Below, one piece after another: positions 32,078-34,943 of a DNA stretch of 34,943 nt. The position numbers were made by a program, and so were the translations under genes. The notes beneath the pieces were generated by a model. That model was not told where the DNA came from. It made no database searches and was given only the letters and a program-made list of their open reading frames with translations. Positions within the stretch are counted from its first letter, which is position 1. Each line of letters begins with the position of its first letter. The stretch comes from DASUFE01 sp036274675 (lineage in GTDB: Bacteria > Pseudomonadota > Gammaproteobacteria > HTCC5015). The DNA lies in contig DASUFE010000079.1 in the NCBI GenBank assembly GCA_036274675.1, forward strand, positions 1 to 34,943, in the 5' to 3' direction.

Positions 32078-32440
32078 TTAGATATATTTTTTTAACACCA
32101 ATCCGCAATTCAGACACTTGGAATCTGGAACTCGATGCATATACCAGGCAGTCGGCGAAGATCCCAGCCATACCGAGCCGAAATAGTAATTTTTACATCT
32201 CGGGCACTTTTGATTCAGAAGCCGGAAATAGGCCACTGTCCAATTGATCGCGCCCAAAAAAAATATCCACAAAAAAGGAGCTATCAAAAAAATCTTGTAC
32301 AGCAATAACCCGATTAAGGATAAGCAAGAGTTTATGTTCGCTTTTTTAAAATCCTCTCCGAGCTTCAGAATTTTACGCAGCGCCGGAGTATATAATTCGG
32401 ACGATATATTTTTGACGCTGCTCTTCTGATCGGTATTCAT
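32078..32440 (-). CDS. Small membrane protein with C-terminal zinc ribbon
   Basis: 120 residues, AT-rich. A hydrophilic N-terminus (~38 residues), then two hydrophobic segments (SLIGLLLYKIFLIAPFLWIF and the following GAINWTVAYF) and a C-terminal zinc-ribbon-like module with CPRC and CLNC. The start overlaps the stop of the preceding gene by four bases (ATGA), so the two are translationally coupled. No family recognised. Confidence 0.6.
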   Translation of the reverse strand: MNTDQKSSVKNISSELYTPALRKILKLGEDFKKANINSCLSLIGLLLYKIFLIAPFLWIFFLGAINWTVAYFRLLNQKCPRCKNYYFGSVWLGSSPTAWYMHRVPDSKCLNCGLVLKKYI

Positions 32441-32748
32441 GGTAGTTCAGGATCACGATTGGCTCGTGCACTGACCCTCTCAAGCTCATTCGCACATGCC
32501 TCCAGATGCTCCACTACCGGATCCTCCCTGAATTCTTCATCAATGGAGCTCTCAATATCCCGCAGCCGCGCAACCGTTTCCGCCCCTGGACGTTCGTCGA
32601 AGCGCTCCTGCAATGCTTCAAGGTCCCTTATCAACCCGGAAAGAAAACCCCGTCGCCTCGCGTCCCCGGCATCGCTTCTGGCGTCGTGGACATAGTCGAT
32701 AAGCAGGCCGAACATGTCCTCGGCATCCGACCAATTGATATATGCCAT
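32437..32748 (-). CDS. Hypothetical acidic helical protein
   Basis: 103 residues, acidic and predicted mostly alpha-helical (DAEDMFGLLIDYVHDARSDAG, IRDLEALQERFDERPG, AETVARLRDIESSIDEEF, LEACANELERVSARANRD). No signal peptide or membrane segment. The size and composition resemble immunity or antitoxin-like small proteins, but this is only an impression. It is coupled by an ATGA overlap to the zinc-ribbon membrane gene downstream, so the two products may work together. Confidence 0.6.
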   Translation of the reverse strand: MAYINWSDAEDMFGLLIDYVHDARSDAGDARRRGFLSGLIRDLEALQERFDERPGAETVARLRDIESSIDEEFREDPVVEHLEACANELERVSARANRDPELP

Positions 32749-32769
32749 CGCCTGATCCCCGGGGCTTCG

Positions 32770-33123
32770 TTAAATACCAGACATCCAGGCGCTTGCGGCC
32801 ATCAGGACATAGATCGTTCCGATACCGAGCACTAATGCCGCATTGAAATATTTCCTGGAAATAACCCACCCCAGGTCGGCGCCGGCCAACAGGACGACAT
32901 AGACCGCCAGCGGCGCCGGCGCGGCCAGGGCCCAAGCCACATGAGCGCCCGGGAATGCGAGATGAACGGCGATACTGATCAACGGCAACGCAAGCAGGCC
33001 GCATGCCACACGGTCGCCAACCGGCTTGACTGCGCCGCCATCGCTGCCGTGCAACCGCCCGAACAGGGCGCCGACGATCAACACCAATAATAACGCCGCG
33101 ATACCTGCAAGTTCCTTATCCAT
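32770..33123 (-). CDS. Small hypothetical membrane protein
   Basis: 117 residues, GC-rich, with four hydrophobic segments (~residues 4-22, 39-58, 62-84 and 95-113). A glycine-rich loop GRLHGSDGGAVKPVGD follows the first. GGGGAG is seven bases before the ATG. It lies 21 bp upstream of the acidic helical gene and may belong to the same operon. Family not recognised. Confidence 0.55.
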   Translation of the reverse strand: MDKELAGIAALLLVLIVGALFGRLHGSDGGAVKPVGDRVACGLLALPLISIAVHLAFPGAHVAWALAAPAPLAVYVVLLAGADLGWVISRKYFNAALVLGIGTIYVLMAASAWMSGI

Positions 33124-33227
33124 TCATCAACTCCCCTGATTCAAACCGATTAAGGAATATAACCCATCCCCGCGCTTATCACTGGCTTCTTCGAGCCCAC
33201 CCGGGCTCCGACCCCGGTCTGCGCATC

Positions 33228-33677
33228 CTACCCGCGGCGCACAGCCAGAAACACACCGATCGTCATCAGAATGAGGCCGCTGAACCTCTGCAAATTTATG
33301 GCATGCGTTTGCGCCCCCAGCAGGCCGAATTGATCGATCGCCGCCATGGATATGAGCTGCCCCAGCAGCACAAAGGCCACCGCATTGCCGACGCCGAATT
33401 GCGGGGCCACCCAGGTGACGCTGAGAACGTAAAAAGCCACGAAGAAACCGCCCAGGTAGAAATAGAAAGGCAACGGTGTTTTAGGAAGAGGCTTCAGGCC
33501 GCCCTCTACGGCAAAAAGGAAAGCAACCGAGATAGACAGCGCCACCAGAAACAACACTGCGGCCGCGAACGCCGGACTTCCGTACTTTGCGCCCAAAGTC
33601 GCGCTTAGCGCCGCCATAACCGGTATGCCAATGCCCGCGGCAAGCATAATGCAGGAAAAGAAAAGTTGATTTGCCAT
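33228..33677 (-). CDS. DMT-superfamily membrane protein (YdcZ/DUF606 type)
   Basis: 149 residues, five hydrophobic segments, matching the half-size DMT transporters of the DUF606/YdcZ family. Typical features are an initial ...AGIGIPVMAALSATLG, the strand WVAPQFGVGNAVAFVLLGQL and DQFGLLG before the last helix. Such proteins act in pairs; the substrate is unknown. A short inverted repeat (GAGCCC/GGGCTC, ~33195-33210) lies after the stop. No ribosome site is evident before the ATG. Confidence 0.88.
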   Translation of the reverse strand: MANQLFFSCIMLAAGIGIPVMAALSATLGAKYGSPAFAAAVLFLVALSISVAFLFAVEGGLKPLPKTPLPFYFYLGGFFVAFYVLSVTWVAPQFGVGNAVAFVLLGQLISMAAIDQFGLLGAQTHAINLQRFSGLILMTIGVFLAVRRG

Positions 33678-33719
33678 GGTCGGGGATTTCTCAGGTTGGG
33701 GAGTCAGCGGTTGTTATAC

Positions 33720-34199
33720 CTATTTTTTAACATCGATTCGAAGAATAACGCCATTCTTATGGAACAGTCTCACGGCCCTATTTTCATAAATGGGGCCTCC
33801 ATGCGAGCGGGCATTGTTAAAACAACCCCTGGTCAGATCGAAATCCGAATATGAGAATTTGTATGGCCCCAGTTTGAACGATTCATCCTTGTGTCCGCCG
33901 CTCGGCATTGGGTCAAAATCCTCAACAATGCCTTCAGAAATGATGTAATCGCCCGCGGCCAGCCACCTCTCACATTCCGCTTGTTTCCAAAAAGTGTTCG
34001 CGAAGCCAAGCCCGCCGAAGCCCGTGAAAACCACGAGCCATATCGACAGGAAAATGGAGGCCGCCCACTGTCTTTTTTTGGCGGATCGAACAAGCTGAAT
34101 CGCGACCACAACGGACACCGGCACCCAGAAAGCGAACATTAGAATGCTTTCGTAGTCCGGCGCCTCCTGCAGTGCATCATAAACCGTGATGTAATTCAT
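33720..34199 (-). CDS. Hypothetical membrane protein with C-terminal soluble domain
   Basis: 159 residues from the ATG at 34199; the frame is open to a GTG at 34256. Two membrane segments (~residues 20-36 and 48-67) are followed by a ~85-residue soluble domain (AAGDYIISEGIVEDFDPMPSGGHKDESF; FSYSDFDLTRGCF; NRAVRLFHKNGVILRIDV), probably a small beta-barrel. The SGG-HKDESF / F.YSD pattern is one I have seen in uncharacterised proteins but cannot name. Just upstream lies a half attC-like sequence, so this gene may be near the end of the cassette array. Confidence 0.55.
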   Translation of the reverse strand: MNYITVYDALQEAPDYESILMFAFWVPVSVVVAIQLVRSAKKRQWAASIFLSIWLVVFTGFGGLGFANTFWKQAECERWLAAGDYIISEGIVEDFDPMPSGGHKDESFKLGPYKFSYSDFDLTRGCFNNARSHGGPIYENRAVRLFHKNGVILRIDVKK

Positions 34200-34290
34200 T
34201 GGGAGGTATACCGACTGGTATGTGGCGAGTCCAGCACCGAATCTGCGCTGCAGCACTTGTTAGCCCTATGCAATTCCATGAAAGCGTCCA

Positions 34291-34776
34291 TCATGGAGAT
34301 ACCCAGTGGTAACTGAAGATTAATGAATTGTTCTTATCAAAGGTGAATTGCCATGCCTCAGGAAAATAAAATGAGTAATACCAGAATTCCTTTTGGCAGT
34401 CGACATGCGGAGGATCAAACTTTCCGCGTGATACCCCATAGACAGTTGTTGTGCAATCAGAAACCCGCCTGGGTGTACCCATAATTTCTTGCACTCGCGC
34501 TTCAGTAGCGCCGATTTCCAGTTTTTCAAAGTTGCTTCGGTACTTTTGCATTTGCCACCAAAGATATACTGCAACCGAGAGCGTCAAAAAAAAGATCAAA
34601 CTTCCAGCAATTCTGGCCCTGCCCGCAATGAATAGCATTGGCGCCGCGAATAACAGAAACGCCGACAAAATCAAAACGCCGATAAGATTCATATGGCTAA
34701 GGGCTGAATATATCCAATTCGGGTCGGACCAGGGTAACTCATTAATTGGTAAGAATTTAGATTTCCACTCACTCAT
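34291..34776 (-). CDS. Cassette-type membrane protein with BamE/SmpA-like domain
   Basis: 161 residues, AT-rich. Two N-terminal membrane segments (MNLIGVLILSAFLLFAAPMLFI and RIAGSLIFFLTLSVAVYLWW) precede a ~80-residue domain like the BamE/SmpA-OmlA fold: the helix LEIGATEARVQEIMGTPRRV, strands FWYYSFYFPEAWQ and FTFDKNNSLIFSY. The ATG lies just 10 bases after the GTTAGAC core of the attC-like site at 34787-34873, as expected of an integron cassette gene. No ribosome site of its own stands out. The C-terminal domain is often found in outer-membrane or periplasmic proteins; here it is probably extracytoplasmic. Confidence 0.65.
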   Translation of the reverse strand: MSEWKSKFLPINELPWSDPNWIYSALSHMNLIGVLILSAFLLFAAPMLFIAGRARIAGSLIFFLTLSVAVYLWWQMQKYRSNFEKLEIGATEARVQEIMGTPRRVSDCTTTVYGVSRGKFDPPHVDCQKEFWYYSFYFPEAWQFTFDKNNSLIFSYHWVSP

Positions 34777-34786
34777 TCTTATACTC

Positions 34787-34873
34787 GTCTAACGTTGTTT
34801 TAACCGGCGCGGGCTGCGAAAACTGAACATAGCGCCGAAGTTACACCGCGTCCGGTTGAAAAAATTGTTAGAG
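34787..34873 (-). other. attC-like integron recombination site (87 bp)
   Basis: Read on the minus strand the site has R'' CTCTAAC (34873-34867), L'' AACCGGACGCGG, an AT-rich tract, a ~33-base variable loop, L' CCGCGCCGGTT, then R' GTTAGAC (34793-34787), a perfect GTTRRRY. The two L boxes pair except for one extra A in L'', the extrahelical base typical of attC, and that asymmetry gives the minus orientation. A gene ends one base before R'' and the next begins 10 bases after R'. Length is in the attC range (57-141 bp). Confidence 0.8.
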
Positions 34874-34874
34874 A

Positions 34875-34943
34875 TCAACGCCATTCGGATTTGATACCGA
34901 CTTCAAATTGAATTCGATGCACCAACTCGCCCTCTTTAGATTT
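34875..34943 (-). CDS. 3' end of an upstream cassette gene (partial)
   Basis: Only the last 22 codons and the stop are visible, running in from the right edge. The tail reads KSKEGELVHRIQFEVGIKSEW then Arg and TGA, a protein-like composition, and the stop lies one base before the R'' of the attC-like site. That spacing matches an integron cassette. Family unknown. Confidence 0.5.
   Translation of the reverse strand, partial: KSKEGELVHRIQFEVGIKSEWR

Noticed and set aside
34259..34265. GGCTAAC half-site as a second full attC
   Set aside because: No matching GTTRRRY end or L box was found within 140 bp, so only a possible remnant is claimed.

Overview
The window looks like a chromosomal segment of a gammaproteobacterium. 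RlmJ, the adjacent lgt and thyA, and the amine oxidase / DUF1365 / Cfa trio all fit that group, but no rRNA or other decisive marker is present, so genus is not assigned. Coding density is high. From about 9.3 kb onward nearly all genes lie on the minus strand. Housekeeping genes are GC-rich, while many small membrane, lipoprotein or hypothetical genes are visibly AT-richer and look like accessory genes.

Layout. 1-2.9 kb (+): a fatty-acid-modification operon (amine oxidase tail, DUF1365, cfa) followed by a small membrane protein. 3.0-9.3 kb: a PH-like membrane protein (-) and two tandem paralogous diguanylate cyclases (+), each with a LacI-like ligand-binding sensor domain without a DNA-binding HTH, a middle sensor region, a coiled coil and a GGEEF cyclase domain. 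This block is bracketed by two inverted copies of a roughly 100-bp repeat. 9.3-15.6 kb (-): an HNH-like protein, an SDR oxidoreductase, a VOC protein, DoxX, DUF2157 and several lipoprotein or membrane proteins. 15.7-17.6 kb (-): thyA and lgt. 17.7-19.9 kb (+): a YyaL/SSP411-type thioredoxin-fold protein. 19.8-25.6 kb (-): a repeat-flanked DUF3828-like gene, a Gfo/Idh/MocA oxidoreductase, an F420-reductase-like dinucleotide-binding protein coupled to a 49-residue membrane miniprotein, TerC, an AraC/GyrI-type regulator and a frameshifted SnoaL-like gene. 25.6-31 kb (-): a 38-residue zinc-knuckle-like protein coupled to DUF2971, a lipoprotein, a TPR lipoprotein, GNAT, Nudix, RlmJ, DUF2784 and a TfoX-N protein. 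31-34.9 kb (-): a putative secreted HExxH metallopeptidase, then small membrane proteins.

The right edge enters what reads as an integron gene-cassette array. An 87-bp attC-like site lies between the 3' end of one small gene and the start codon of the next, with cassette-like spacing and the polarity expected for minus-strand cassettes. The integrase, if any, should lie beyond the right edge.

Several families of short dispersed repeats thread the intergenic spaces: the long inverted repeat around the cyclase pair, a 28-bp repeat that also supplies ribosome-binding sites, two 86-bp hairpin elements, a 23-bp GC-rich repeat, and a repeat at the 3' end of two genes. Two convincing genes under 60 residues were found by translational coupling (21593-21742 and 25679-25795). 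No rRNA, tRNA, CRISPR array, complete insertion sequence or prophage was seen.
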